NCBI GenBank assembly: GCA_963714145.1
Contig: OY970235.1
Location: forward strand, 3,472,001-3,536,000
Direction: 5' to 3'
Source of the DNA: JBBWZH01 sp035544115
GTDB taxonomy: Bacteria; Actinomycetota; Actinomycetes; Mycobacteriales; CADCTP01
Length of the DNA stretch: 64,000 bases
This document shows, one piece after another, positions 1-7,861 of this stretch; the stretch's first letter is position 1; every line of letters starts with the position of its first letter. The position numbers were made by a program, and so were the translations under genes. The notes beneath the pieces are model-generated. The model saw only the letters and a program-made list of their open reading frames with translations, was not told the origin of the DNA and made no database searches.

Positions 1-64
1 GACGACGGTTCAGCCTGTGGACAAGCGTTTGTGCTAGGCGGAATCCTGCGCTAGGAGACGGTTC

Positions 65-97
65 AGCCCCGGTCGGGCGAGGGGGCCGACCGGGGCT
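65..97. terminator. GC hairpin at the end of the CHAT-cluster operon
   Basis: A perfect 12-bp inverted repeat (AGCCCCGGTCGG / CCGACCGGGGCT) with a 9-nt loop lies 12 nt beyond the stop codon of the minus-strand gene ending at 109. It has no T-tract, which is common for actinomycete terminators. The sequence GACGGTTCAGCC occurs as a direct repeat at 4-15 and 57-68 next to it, of unknown meaning. Confidence 0.5.
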
Positions 98-108
98 GGA
101 CGCGACAG

Positions 109-618
109 CTAGCTGGCGAGCGGGACGTACGAGACCCAGGCGGTCTCGATGACGCGGTCGCCGGTCTCGATCCGCAGCCGCACCGGGCCGGGGGGCACCG
201 GGTCGATCCGGAACCGGCCCAGATCGTCGGCGGCAACTATGGCACCCGACTGCGGCGTGGAGCCGAAGCGGTGCACGATGACCGTCGCCGGCGTCGGTGG
301 CATCAGCTGGCCGACCAACACCGGGCGGCCGCGCTCGGCGCTGATCTCGACCTCCACCGCCAGCCCATCGTCCTCGGCGAATTCGGTGCCGAAGCCGAGC
401 AGCCGCGGCCCGGTGCCGGGCTCGCTGCCGTCGCGGATCCCGGCCAGCACCTCCCGGTCGGCCAGCGAGTCGTAGGCCAGCTCGGCCAGGTCGGCGTCGA
501 TCGTCCGCCAGCTGAACGCCATCCGGGCCTGCTCGAACAGCCCCGGGTCCGGCGGGTCGAGCTCGGTGAACAGCGTCCGTAGCTCGGCGAGGAGTTCGTC
601 GTCCCGCACCGCGATCAC
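109..618 (-). CDS. CHAT-cluster beta-sandwich accessory protein
   Basis: Protein of 169 aa with no signal peptide or membrane segment. The N-terminal third is helical and acidic, with the stretch ARMAFSWRTIDADLAELAYDSL. The C-terminal half (about residues 85-160) looks like a small carboxypeptidase-regulatory-like beta-sandwich, alternating strands and G/P turns (DDLGRFRIDPVPPGPVRLRI). Proteins of this build accompany sigma factor, S8 peptidase and CHAT genes in actinomycetes; I infer that from memory of the neighbourhood, not from a search. It overlaps the sigma-factor remnant by 4 nt, suggesting an operon with the S8 peptidase upstream. Molecular role unknown; a substrate or adaptor of the proteases is a guess. 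Confidence 0.7.
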   Translation of the reverse strand: MIAVRDDELLAELRTLFTELDPPDPGLFEQARMAFSWRTIDADLAELAYDSLADREVLAGIRDGSEPGTGPRLLGFGTEFAEDDGLAVEVEISAERGRPVLVGQLMPPTPATVIVHRFGSTPQSGAIVAADDLGRFRIDPVPPGPVRLRIETGDRVIETAWVSYVPLAS

Positions 619-1034
619 CGCCGCCCGTCCTTCGACGCCCGCGCCGCCGGCGCAACGCCGGCAACCTGGCCAACCCCCACCTCAAGCAGCTCCGACAGCC
701 GGACCAGGTGCCGGCTCGAGCCCGGCCGGGTCGAGGCCGGCTCGGTCGGGCCCGGCTGGGCCGAGCCAACGACCGCGTCCGCCGGCACGTCGGCCAGCAG
801 CCGCAGCAGCTGCTCGCAGCCGGCCGAGAGGCGGGCGATCGCGGCGTGCAGCTCGCGCCGCCGGCCCGGGTGCGAACGCTGGTCGACGGACGCCATCGCG
901 GCGAGGTCGGCTACCCGGCGCTGCCGGCTGCGCGGAGCCCGGAATGACTCCTGCCTGGTCACGAGCACCGCCTGCGCTCGGCGGGCCGTCGGCCAGCTAT
1001 CGGGACGCAGGCCCCGCCCCATCCTGGGTTGCAT
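615..1034 (-). pseudogene. Degenerate ECF-type sigma factor remnant (region 4)
   Basis: The reading frame gives 139 aa. Its middle (RRRELHAAIARLSAGCEQLLRLL) matches the helix that precedes the sigma-70 region 4 helix-turn-helix in the ECF-like factors of CHAT clusters. After it, where the HTH should read roughly VGSIGPTRARCLxRLRELL, the frame instead reads VGSAQPGPTEPASTRPGSS followed by HLVRLSELLEV, as if a GC-rich repeat had expanded inside the HTH. Region 2, needed for -10 recognition, is missing: upstream there is only a short Arg-rich stretch before the S8 gene. I therefore read it as a decaying gene. It may still be translated, since its end overlaps the next gene by 4 nt. Confidence 0.4.
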
Positions 1035-1097
1035 TGAGTCATCGTCAAACCCCCGCCATCGTCGTTGTCCGTTATCGCTAGGTCCTACGCCGCCAGG

Positions 1098-2402
1098 TCA
1101 TCCCGCGTTCACCAGAACGCCGAGATCGGGCAGCCGGTACTTGTTCCAGTCGCGCAGCAACCGGTTGGTCGCCTCCGCGGCGCTGACCTGCCACGACCAC
1201 GCGGCCGCCACGATCGCAGCGGACACCGCGGGGGTCGCGAACGAGGTGCCACTCCAGCGCGCGTACCCGGGGAACCGGGCCGGTATCGGCTGGGTCGACC
1301 AGGGGTGCGGCGCCAGGTTGACCTGGGGCAACTCGCCCGCGCTCTCGTCGAAGAAGGTGCTCACCACATCTACCCCCACGGCGCAGGCGTCAACCCAGGG
1401 GCCGTAGTTGCTGAACCCGGCCGGGCCGTGCGCGTCGACCGCGCCGACGCCGATCACCTGCGGCAGCGCCGCCGGGAAGAACGGCCGCCAGGACGAGTTG
1501 TTGCCGGCCGCCGCGACGATCACCGTGCCGGACCGGACCAGCGGGCCGAGCGCGCTGGTGAGTGTCGCGGATGGACGGTCGCGCCGGGTGTAGCCGCCGA
1601 GCGAGAGGTTGAGCACGTCCAGGGTGAGGCCGGCGTCGGCGACCGCGGCCCGCAGCCGGCCGATCCCGCGCACCAGCCCGTGGATGTCGCCCTCGCCGGT
1701 GGCCTTGAGCACCCGCCCGACGGCGAGCCGGGCCCCGGGGGCGATCTTGCGGACGACGCCGGAGACGAACGTGCCGTGCCCGCCCTGCCGGTCCAGGCAG
1801 AGCGCGTTGGCCGCCTCCGCCGGACGGTCCTCATCGGACTTGCCGGTGACGAAGAACCGGCCGTTCAACATGACGTGCGGGGGGCCGCCGGCGGCGCCGA
1901 TGATCCCGGTGTCCAGCACACCGACGGTGAAGCCCTTGCCGACCGGCGTGTCCGGCCAGAGCGGGGCCGGCTGGGCGCTCGGCTCGGCGACCGTGGCCGG
2001 ACCGCCCATCACCGCCTGGCTGCCCAGGTAGACGTAGTTCAGCTCGACCGACGCGGTCGGGAACCGCTCCTCGATCTCCTCCAGCACCGCGATGGTCTGC
2101 TGCGCGGCCCGGCCGGCGCGGTCCTGCAGCAGGTCGCGCCGGTCGACACCGTTGAGGTCGAAAATCAGGACACCCTCGGTCGGGGTGACCGGATCGTCAT
2201 TGATCGTCCGGACCTTGGCGACCCGGTTGAGGTACTCGCGCAGCCCGGGCACCTGGTCCAGATCGGCGGCCAGGACGAACAGCTCGCCGGCGCGGAACAG
2301 GTAGTCGCCTGCGGGCGACATCGCCACGTCCGGCGGCAGGTCCGAGCCGAACCTGGGCACGGCCGGTGCGTTCGGCCGGTGCTCGGGTGGGAGTGAGGTC
2401 AT
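1098..2402 (-). CDS. Subtilisin-like serine peptidase (S8 family)
   Basis: The protein has 434 aa with the complete S8 triad: Asp164 (VGVLDTGI), His209 (GGHGTFVSGV) and Ser387 (GTSFATP), and the oxyanion Asn301 (AAAGNN). There is no signal peptide and the first 150 residues form a separate N-terminal region, so a cytoplasmic enzyme is likely, unlike most actinomycete subtilisins. The ATG at 2402 is chosen because AGGAGG lies 6 nt upstream; the frame stays open much further but with shadow-like sequence. It is divergent from the TPR-CHAT gene and upstream of the sigma remnant and beta-sandwich gene. A subtilisin paired with a caspase-like CHAT protease suggests a proteolytic cascade; this is inference. 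Confidence 0.88.
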   Translation of the reverse strand: MTSLPPEHRPNAPAVPRFGSDLPPDVAMSPAGDYLFRAGELFVLAADLDQVPGLREYLNRVAKVRTINDDPVTPTEGVLIFDLNGVDRRDLLQDRAGRAAQQTIAVLEEIEERFPTASVELNYVYLGSQAVMGGPATVAEPSAQPAPLWPDTPVGKGFTVGVLDTGIIGAAGGPPHVMLNGRFFVTGKSDEDRPAEAANALCLDRQGGHGTFVSGVVRKIAPGARLAVGRVLKATGEGDIHGLVRGIGRLRAAVADAGLTLDVLNLSLGGYTRRDRPSATLTSALGPLVRSGTVIVAAAGNNSSWRPFFPAALPQVIGVGAVDAHGPAGFSNYGPWVDACAVGVDVVSTFFDESAGELPQVNLAPHPWSTQPIPARFPGYARWSGTSFATPAVSAAIVAAAWSWQVSAAEATNRLLRDWNKYRLPDLGVLVNAG

Positions 2403-2500
2403 CCGGTGTCCTCCTGGTCGCTGTTCCTCGTTTGTGTAGAGACACGCCGCCCGGCGGTGATACGTGTGGTCCGAATGGGCGGTGGCTCCCCCCGCTGCCG

Positions 2501-2506
2501 TAGCAT
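2501..2506 (+). promoter_or_regulatory. -10 box of the CHAT gene (leaderless start)
   Basis: TAGCAT lies 8 nt before an in-frame GTG at 2515. The spacing fits transcription starting at or next to the start codon. No clear -35 TTGAC-like element is seen. Confidence 0.4.
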
Positions 2507-2514
2507 CATCGGCC

Positions 2515-5500
2515 GTGCGCAGGCGGACCGTGCTGCGACCCTCCGCAGCGCCCCGGCTGATTGCTGAATCACCGCTGGCCCGGGCCGAGTTCGCGGTCAC
2601 TCTGACCCTGTCCGAGCCACGGCGGGCGCTTCGTACCGCCGACGGATTAGACCGTTCGGCCGATCTGGAAGTCCGCGCGGTGGCACAGCGGGCCATTGGG
2701 CTGGCGCTGGCCGAACTGCACCGCCCGACCGAGGCACTACGTCGACTGCAGGCCGCGGTCCGGTCGGCGAACCGGGCCGATTTGCCCGAACGGGCGGGCG
2801 AGGCACGGATGAGTGCCGCCTTCGTGTTGTTCACGATGGGTCGTACCCGGGACGCGCTGCGTGAGGCGGACCGGGCGGCGCTGCTGCTGCATGGCCCGGC
2901 GCTGGACCGGTTGCGCGCCCAGCGCGGCACCATCCGCAACCGGCTCGGGCAGACCGAGGCGGCGCTGGCCGAGTACGCCGCCGCGCTGCCCGGCCTGGTC
3001 CGCGCCCGGGACCGGCTCTGGGAGGCCCGGCTGCGCAACAACCGGGCCGTCCTCTACACCGAGCGCAACGACCTGCGCGCCGCCAGCCGGGACCTGCTGC
3101 GCGCCCGCCAGCTGTTCCAGGACCTGGAGATGCCGTACGCGCTGGCCCAGATCGAGCACAACCTGGGCTTCCTGGCCGCCCGGTCCGGCGCCGCGGTCGC
3201 GGCGCTGGACTGGTATGCCCGGGCGGAGGCCGGCTACCGGGCGGCCGGCGTGCCGACCACCCGCATCTCGACCAACCGGGCCGAGCTGCTGCTCGCGCTG
3301 CGGCTGCCGGACGACGCGGCCGCCGCCGCCCGGGACGCGGTCGCGGCCAGCGAGTCGGCCCGGCGCGGCAGCGACCTGGCCGAGGCCCGGCTGGTGCTGG
3401 CCGAGGCCGCGCTGCTGGCCGGGGACGCCGCGGTCGCCGAGGAGTCCGCCAGCGAGGCGCTGCGCTCGTTCCGCCGGCAGCGGCGCGGGTCCTGGGCGCT
3501 GGTCGCCCGCTGGGTCCGGCTGCGCGCCCGCGCCACCGAGCTGACCACCCCCACCCCGGCCACACCGGCGCAACCGGCGGCGCCCGACCGGCCGGGCGCG
3601 TCGGCGGTCCGCGGTGGACCGCCGCAGGCCATGATCCCGGCCACCGGACGGCGCCGGACCGGGCCGGACGGCCCGCCGGCCGAACCGGCCGACCCCGCGG
3701 CCGAGCCGGACGGCACACCCCCCGGGCCGGACGGCACGCCGGGGCCGGCCGGCACGCCAGCCGGGCCGAACGGCACAACCTGGCCGGACGGCACGCCAGC
3801 CGAGCCGGGCGGCACAACCGGGCCGGACGGCACGCCAGCCGGACCGGACGACACAGCCGGGCCGGACGGCACGCCAGCCGGGCCCGACGGCACAGCCGGG
3901 CCGGACCGGCGGCTGCTGGCGGAGTGCCGGCGGTTGGCCGACCAACTGGCCGCCGCGCGCTGGGACGCGGCCGCGATGGACGCGCGGATCCTGGCCGCGC
4001 AGCTCGCCGGGTGGCAGCGCCGGCCGCAGCTGGCCCGGTCCCTGCTCGCGGCCGCGGCCAGCCCGGGGCGGCGGCAGCCGGCACTGACCAGGGCCCGGGC
4101 GCTGTACGCGAAGGCGCTCGGCTGCCACCTGGCCGGCGACCGGGCCGGCGCGCTGCGGGCGCTGCGCCGTGGCACCGGGATCATCGCCGAGTACGCCACC
4201 GCGGTCGGCTCGGCCGACCTGCGGGCCGGGGTGGCCGCGCACATCGCCGACCTGACCGGCCTCGGCGTCCGGATCGCGGCGGACGCCGGCCGGCCGACCG
4301 ACCGCGCGGCCGGCGTGCTGCGCTGGTCGGAGCTGGGCCGCGGGCTGACCCTGCACACCCGCCCGGCCGCGCCGCCGGACGACGGTGAGCTGGCCGAGCT
4401 GCTGGTCGCGCTGCGGACCGCGGCGACCGCGGCGCGTACGGCCACAGTGGACGGTGCCGACCCGCGCCCGCTGCTGCGCCGGCAGGCCCAGCTCGAGGCC
4501 GAGGTGCGCGAGCTGACCCGGCGCACCCACGGGCAGGCCCAGTCAGCCACGCCGGCCCAGTCAGCCACGCCGGGCCGGGCGGCCACGCCGAGCCAGCCGG
4601 TCGGCGCCGACCGGCTGGCCGCCCTGCTCGGCGACCGCACGCTGGTCTCGTACACCGAGCTGGACGGGCAACTGCTGGCGGTGGTCTGCGCCGGCGGGCG
4701 GATCACGCTGCACCGGCTCGGCCCGGTCCCGGCGGTCAGCGATCAGGTGGCGGCGCTGCTGGCCGGGCTGCGCCGGCTGGCGGCCGGGTTCGGGCCGGCG
4801 GCGGCGCTGCGGCAGCGGCGGGCGGTGGTCGAGCAGACCGCGGCCCGGCTGGCCGCGGCGCTGCTCGGCCCGCTGCCGGTGCCGGCCGCCGGGCCGGTGG
4901 TGATCGTGCCGACCGGTCCGCTGCACTCGCTGCCCTGGTCGGCGCTGCCGGCGCTGGCCGACCGGACGGTGACCGTGGTGCCGTCGGCCACCCTCTGGGC
5001 CCGGCTGCAGGAGGCACCGGCCGCACCGGCCGGCCGCACCGCGGTGGTGGCCGGCCCGGACCTGCCCGGCGCGGACGCCGAGGTGGCCGAGGTGGCCGCC
5101 GCGGCCGGCAGCCAGCCGCTGTCCGGTCCGGCCGCGACGGTCGCGGCCGCGCTCGCCGCGATCGACGGGGCCGCGGTGGCGCACGTGGCGTGCCATGGTG
5201 ACTTCCGCCCGGGCAACCCGCTGTTCTCCACGCTGCGGCTGGCCGACGGCCCGCTCACCGCGTACGACCTGCAGCGGTTGCGGGCGGTGCCGCGGCTGCT
5301 GGTGCTGTCCGCGTGTGACGCGGGGCGCAGCGCGGTCACCCCGGGCGAGGGGCTGCTGGGGCTGTCCGCGTCGCTGCTCTCGCTCGGCGCGGGGGCGCTG
5401 ATCGCACCGCTGGTCGCGGTGCCGGACGACACCACCCGGGCGCTGATGGTCGAGCTGCACCGCCGGCTCGGCGCCGGGTTGCCGGCCGCCGAGGCGCTGC

Positions 5501-5580
5501 GGCAGGCCCGGGCGGCGCTGCCGGACGACCTCGCCAGCTACGCCACCACCGCCTCGTTCGTCTGCCTCGGCGGCGGTTAG
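2515..5580 (+). CDS. TPR-CHAT domain protease-like protein
   Basis: About 1021 aa. The N-terminal ~370 residues are tetratricopeptide-like helical repeats rich in Ala, Arg and Leu. A Pro/Gly/Asp/Thr linker of about 80 residues follows (repeats of GPDGTPAGP), then a second helical region, and a C-terminal CHAT (caspase-like) domain. The CHAT catalytic pair is visible: His894 in VACHGDFRPGNPLFS and Cys934 in VLSACDAGRSA. CHAT proteins are cysteine peptidases related to caspases, usually activated through their sensor region. The GTG at 2515 is preferred for its -10 box; an in-frame GTG at 2464 would add 17 residues. It is divergent from the S8 peptidase, which suggests joint regulation. The substrate is unknown. 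Confidence 0.85.
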   Translation: MRRRTVLRPSAAPRLIAESPLARAEFAVTLTLSEPRRALRTADGLDRSADLEVRAVAQRAIGLALAELHRPTEALRRLQAAVRSANRADLPERAGEARMSAAFVLFTMGRTRDALREADRAALLLHGPALDRLRAQRGTIRNRLGQTEAALAEYAAALPGLVRARDRLWEARLRNNRAVLYTERNDLRAASRDLLRARQLFQDLEMPYALAQIEHNLGFLAARSGAAVAALDWYARAEAGYRAAGVPTTRISTNRAELLLALRLPDDAAAAARDAVAASESARRGSDLAEARLVLAEAALLAGDAAVAEESASEALRSFRRQRRGSWALVARWVRLRARATELTTPTPATPAQPAAPDRPGASAVRGGPPQAMIPATGRRRTGPDGPPAEPADPAAEPDGTPPGPDGTPGPAGTPAGPNGTTWPDGTPAEPGGTTGPDGTPAGPDDTAGPDGTPAGPDGTAGPDRRLLAECRRLADQLAAARWDAAAMDARILAAQLAGWQRRPQLARSLLAAAASPGRRQPALTRARALYAKALGCHLAGDRAGALRALRRGTGIIAEYATAVGSADLRAGVAAHIADLTGLGVRIAADAGRPTDRAAGVLRWSELGRGLTLHTRPAAPPDDGELAELLVALRTAATAARTATVDGADPRPLLRRQAQLEAEVRELTRRTHGQAQSATPAQSATPGRAATPSQPVGADRLAALLGDRTLVSYTELDGQLLAVVCAGGRITLHRLGPVPAVSDQVAALLAGLRRLAAGFGPAAALRQRRAVVEQTAARLAAALLGPLPVPAAGPVVIVPTGPLHSLPWSALPALADRTVTVVPSATLWARLQEAPAAPAGRTAVVAGPDLPGADAEVAEVAAAAGSQPLSGPAATVAAALAAIDGAAVAHVACHGDFRPGNPLFSTLRLADGPLTAYDLQRLRAVPRLLVLSACDAGRSAVTPGEGLLGLSASLLSLGAGALIAPLVAVPDDTTRALMVELHRRLGAGLPAAEALRQARAALPDDLASYATTASFVCLGGG
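3700..3906 (+). repeat. Coding minisatellite in the CHAT protein linker
   Basis: Imperfect units of about 24-30 bp (GGGCCGGACGGCACGCCAGCC and variants) encode GPDGTPAGP-type repeats between the TPR-like and CHAT halves. Frame is kept in all units. A smaller repeat (CAGTCAGCCACGCCGGCC, twice) follows at 4540-4575. Confidence 0.75.
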
Positions 5581-5595
5581 CGGGCGCGGCAGCGG

Positions 5596-6186
5596 TCAGC
5601 CGGGCTGCCGGCGGCGGGCGCGGAGGGCGGCGATCCGGGCCCGGATGTTCGACTGGTGCCGGTAGACCACCACCGCCGTGAGCCCGACCGCCCACAGTAG
5701 ATCGACCGGCGGGTAGCCGAGCAGCAGCGCGGCCACCGGCAGGGCGAGCGCGGCCACGATCGAGCCGAGGGTGACCCAGCGGGACGCCAGCACGGTGACC
5801 GCCCAGACGCCGAGCAGGATCGGCGCGAGCAGCGGCCGGGAGCCGAGCACCGCGCCGGCACTGGTGGCGACGCCGCGCCCGCCCCGGCCGCGCAGGAACG
5901 GGGACGTGACGTGGCCGAGCACCGCGGCGAACCCGGCGAGCAGCCCGGCCCGGTGGTCGGCGGCGCCGAACGCGGCCGCCGGCACGGCCCCCTTGCCGAG
6001 GTCCAGCAGGCCGACCACGACCCCGGCCAGCCGGCCGAGCGCCCGGCCGACGTTGGTGGCGCCCGGGTTGCCGGAGCCGGTGCTGGCCAGGTCGACACCG
6101 CGCCGGCGGGCCAGCAGCGTGGCCGGGGAGAGCGCTCCGACCAGGTACCCGACCGCCGCCCCGGCCGCGAGCCAGCCCCAGCTCAC
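5596..6186 (-). CDS. plsY: Acyl-phosphate glycerol-3-phosphate acyltransferase PlsY
   Basis: A 196-aa integral membrane enzyme that transfers an acyl group from acyl-phosphate to glycerol-3-phosphate, the first step of phospholipid synthesis. The family motifs are present: SGNPGATNVGR near residue 37, DLGKG near 62, the GH...PF...GGRGVATSAG motif near 90-108, and HQSNIR near the C-terminus. About five hydrophobic segments. GTG start. It lies 31 nt downstream of degV, and its stop is 15 nt from that of the convergent CHAT gene, leaving no room for a separate terminator. Confidence 0.92.
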   Translation of the reverse strand: MSWGWLAAGAAVGYLVGALSPATLLARRRGVDLASTGSGNPGATNVGRALGRLAGVVVGLLDLGKGAVPAAAFGAADHRAGLLAGFAAVLGHVTSPFLRGRGGRGVATSAGAVLGSRPLLAPILLGVWAVTVLASRWVTLGSIVAALALPVAALLLGYPPVDLLWAVGLTAVVVYRHQSNIRARIAALRARRRQPG

Positions 6187-6217
6187 CGCACCCCGCCGAC
6201 CGGGCGGCCCGGCGCCC

Positions 6218-7066
6218 TCATCGGCGCAGGACGACGACGCCGAGGAGGCCGGGGCCGACGTGCGCCCCGACGACCGCGCCGACCTCGGAGACGTACAGCT
6301 CGCGCAGTTTGGGCAGCCGGCCGCGCAGCCGGTCGGCCAGGGTGGCGGCCCGGTCCGGGGCGGCCAGGTGGTGGACGGCGACGTCCACCTCGACGTCGCC
6401 GGCGGCCTCGGCGGCCAGCGCCTCCAGCCGGGCCACCCCCTTGCTCGCGGTCCGGACCTTCTCCAGCGGCACGATCCGGCCGTCCTTGACGTGCAGGATC
6501 GGCTTCACCGACAGCGCGGTGCCGAGCAGCGCCTGGGCCGCCCCGATCCGGCCGCCGCGGCGCAGGTGCTCCAGCGTGTCCACGTAGAACAGGGTGGTGG
6601 TGTGCTCGACCGCGCGGACCGCCGCGGCGTACACGTCGCCGGGCCCGGCGCCGTCCCGGGCCGCCTCGGCCGCGGCGATCACCGCGAAGCCCAGCCCCAT
6701 CGCGGCCGACCGCGAGTCGACCACCCGCACCCGGTCGGCGCCGCACTCCTGCCCGGCCAGCCGGGCCGAATCCCAGGTACCGGACAGCTCTCCCGACAGG
6801 TGGACGGACACCACCCCGGGCGCGCCGCCGGTGAGCGCGGCCTGGTACGCGGCGAGGAACTCGGTCGGCGCCGGCCGGGACGTGCTCACCGACCGGCGGG
6901 CGGCCAGCGCCGCGGCCACGTCCGCCGGGGTGACCTCGCTGCCCTCCGCCCCGGCCACCCCGCCGAGCACCACCTGCAGCGGGATCGTCGTGATGCCCAG
7001 CCGGTCGCCCAGGCCGTCGGGCAGGTACGCCGTCGAGTCGGTCACTACCGCCACCGCTCCGCCCAT
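6218..7066 (-). CDS. DegV family fatty-acid-binding protein
   Basis: A 282-aa DegV protein. These proteins bind a fatty acid and, in systems with a fatty-acid kinase (FakA), present it for phosphorylation to acyl-phosphate, the donor used by PlsY. Seen here: the N-terminal VAVVTDSTAYLPDG, a central SVHLSGELSGTWDSA (DegV signature) and VDSRSAAMGLGF. No FakA homologue is in the window. The ATG at 7066 has no Shine-Dalgarno but has TAGGGT exactly 7 nt upstream, so a leaderless message is likely. Its position directly before plsY makes a lipid-synthesis role attractive. Confidence 0.9.
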   Translation of the reverse strand: MGGAVAVVTDSTAYLPDGLGDRLGITTIPLQVVLGGVAGAEGSEVTPADVAAALAARRSVSTSRPAPTEFLAAYQAALTGGAPGVVSVHLSGELSGTWDSARLAGQECGADRVRVVDSRSAAMGLGFAVIAAAEAARDGAGPGDVYAAAVRAVEHTTTLFYVDTLEHLRRGGRIGAAQALLGTALSVKPILHVKDGRIVPLEKVRTASKGVARLEALAAEAAGDVEVDVAVHHLAAPDRAATLADRLRGRLPKLRELYVSEVGAVVGAHVGPGLLGVVVLRR

Positions 7067-7073
7067 GCCGCCG

Positions 7074-7079
7074 ACCCTA
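7074..7079 (-). promoter_or_regulatory. -10 box for degV (leaderless)
   Basis: TAGGGT on the minus strand, 7 nt before the degV ATG, in a gene with no Shine-Dalgarno sequence. It matches the TANNNT pattern seen before several other genes of this window. Confidence 0.5.
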
Positions 7080-7111
7080 GATCACGATCGGCCGCCGCGG
7101 GCGCCGCCGGA

Positions 7112-7813
7112 TCACCGGTGCCGGACCTGCCGGATCAGCCCGGCCACCGCGTCCGGGTCGGTCAGCGGCGCGAAGTGGTGCAGCGGCGCCCGCAGCACCG
7201 GCCAGCCGAGGTCGGCGGCCCGGTCCGCGTACGGCTGGTAGGTCCCGGACAGCTGGATGTACCCGCAGCGCAGCCGGTCCGGCAGCATGCCGGTGGGCAG
7301 CGGCTCGGCGAAGAAGTCGGCGCCGCGCGGGCGCATCCCGGCCAGCACCGCCGCGGGCTCGGGCACCAGCGTGGCCAGCTGCTCGGCGGTCCAGTTCGGG
7401 AACCGGCCGCCGCGGGACAGCTGCGCCCGCAGCGAGTCACCGGCCGCCGGGTTCTCCGCGTCCAGCAGGTCGAACCGGCTGGCCTGCGCCGGCAGCCCGG
7501 GCAGGCAGGCGGTCGGCAGCCCGGCGTCCAGGAAGATCGCCTCGGCCACCGGCGTGCCGGCCGACCGCAGCGCCGCCAGCAGCGCCCCGAGCAGCGGCCC
7601 GGCGCCGCTGTGCGCGACCACGGTGACCGCCGACCGCACCGGCCAGCGCGGCCGGACCTGCCCGAGCAGCGCGGCCACGTAGCTGGCCGCGTACGGCTGG
7701 ATCTCGTCGGTGCGCACGTCCGGCACCAGCACCGGTTCGCCGAGCAGCGCCGGTAACCCGCCCCAGGTGGCACCGGCGGCGAGCAGCGGCGAGTGCGCCA
7801 GCAGGACGGTCAC
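7112..7813 (-). CDS. Alpha/beta-hydrolase-like protein
   Basis: A 233-aa protein, no signal peptide. It has an N-terminal strand and oxyanion-like turn (VLLAHSPLLAAGATW), a nucleophile-elbow-like VVAHSGAGPLLG near residue 67-78, and a C-terminal HHF that may hold the catalytic His. The general fold is alpha/beta hydrolase (esterase/lipase class); the substrate is unknown. GTG start at 7813. It lies 48 nt downstream of leuS on the same strand, so it may be cotranscribed with leuS. Confidence 0.65.
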   Translation of the reverse strand: MTVLLAHSPLLAAGATWGGLPALLGEPVLVPDVRTDEIQPYAASYVAALLGQVRPRWPVRSAVTVVAHSGAGPLLGALLAALRSAGTPVAEAIFLDAGLPTACLPGLPAQASRFDLLDAENPAAGDSLRAQLSRGGRFPNWTAEQLATLVPEPAAVLAGMRPRGADFFAEPLPTGMLPDRLRCGYIQLSGTYQPYADRAADLGWPVLRAPLHHFAPLTDPDAVAGLIRQVRHR

Positions 7814-7861
7814 CCGAGGATCATCCCGGGCCCGGCCCGGCGGCGGCCAGCCGGCACCCGG

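Noticed and set aside
1065..2396. Long plus-strand frame (443 codons) opposite the S8 peptidase
   Set aside because: Arg/Gly/Pro-rich shadow of a gene with complete catalytic motifs on the other strand.
2737..4530. Minus-strand frame of 597 codons inside the CHAT gene
   Set aside because: Antisense shadow, low-complexity, no domain, no start signal.
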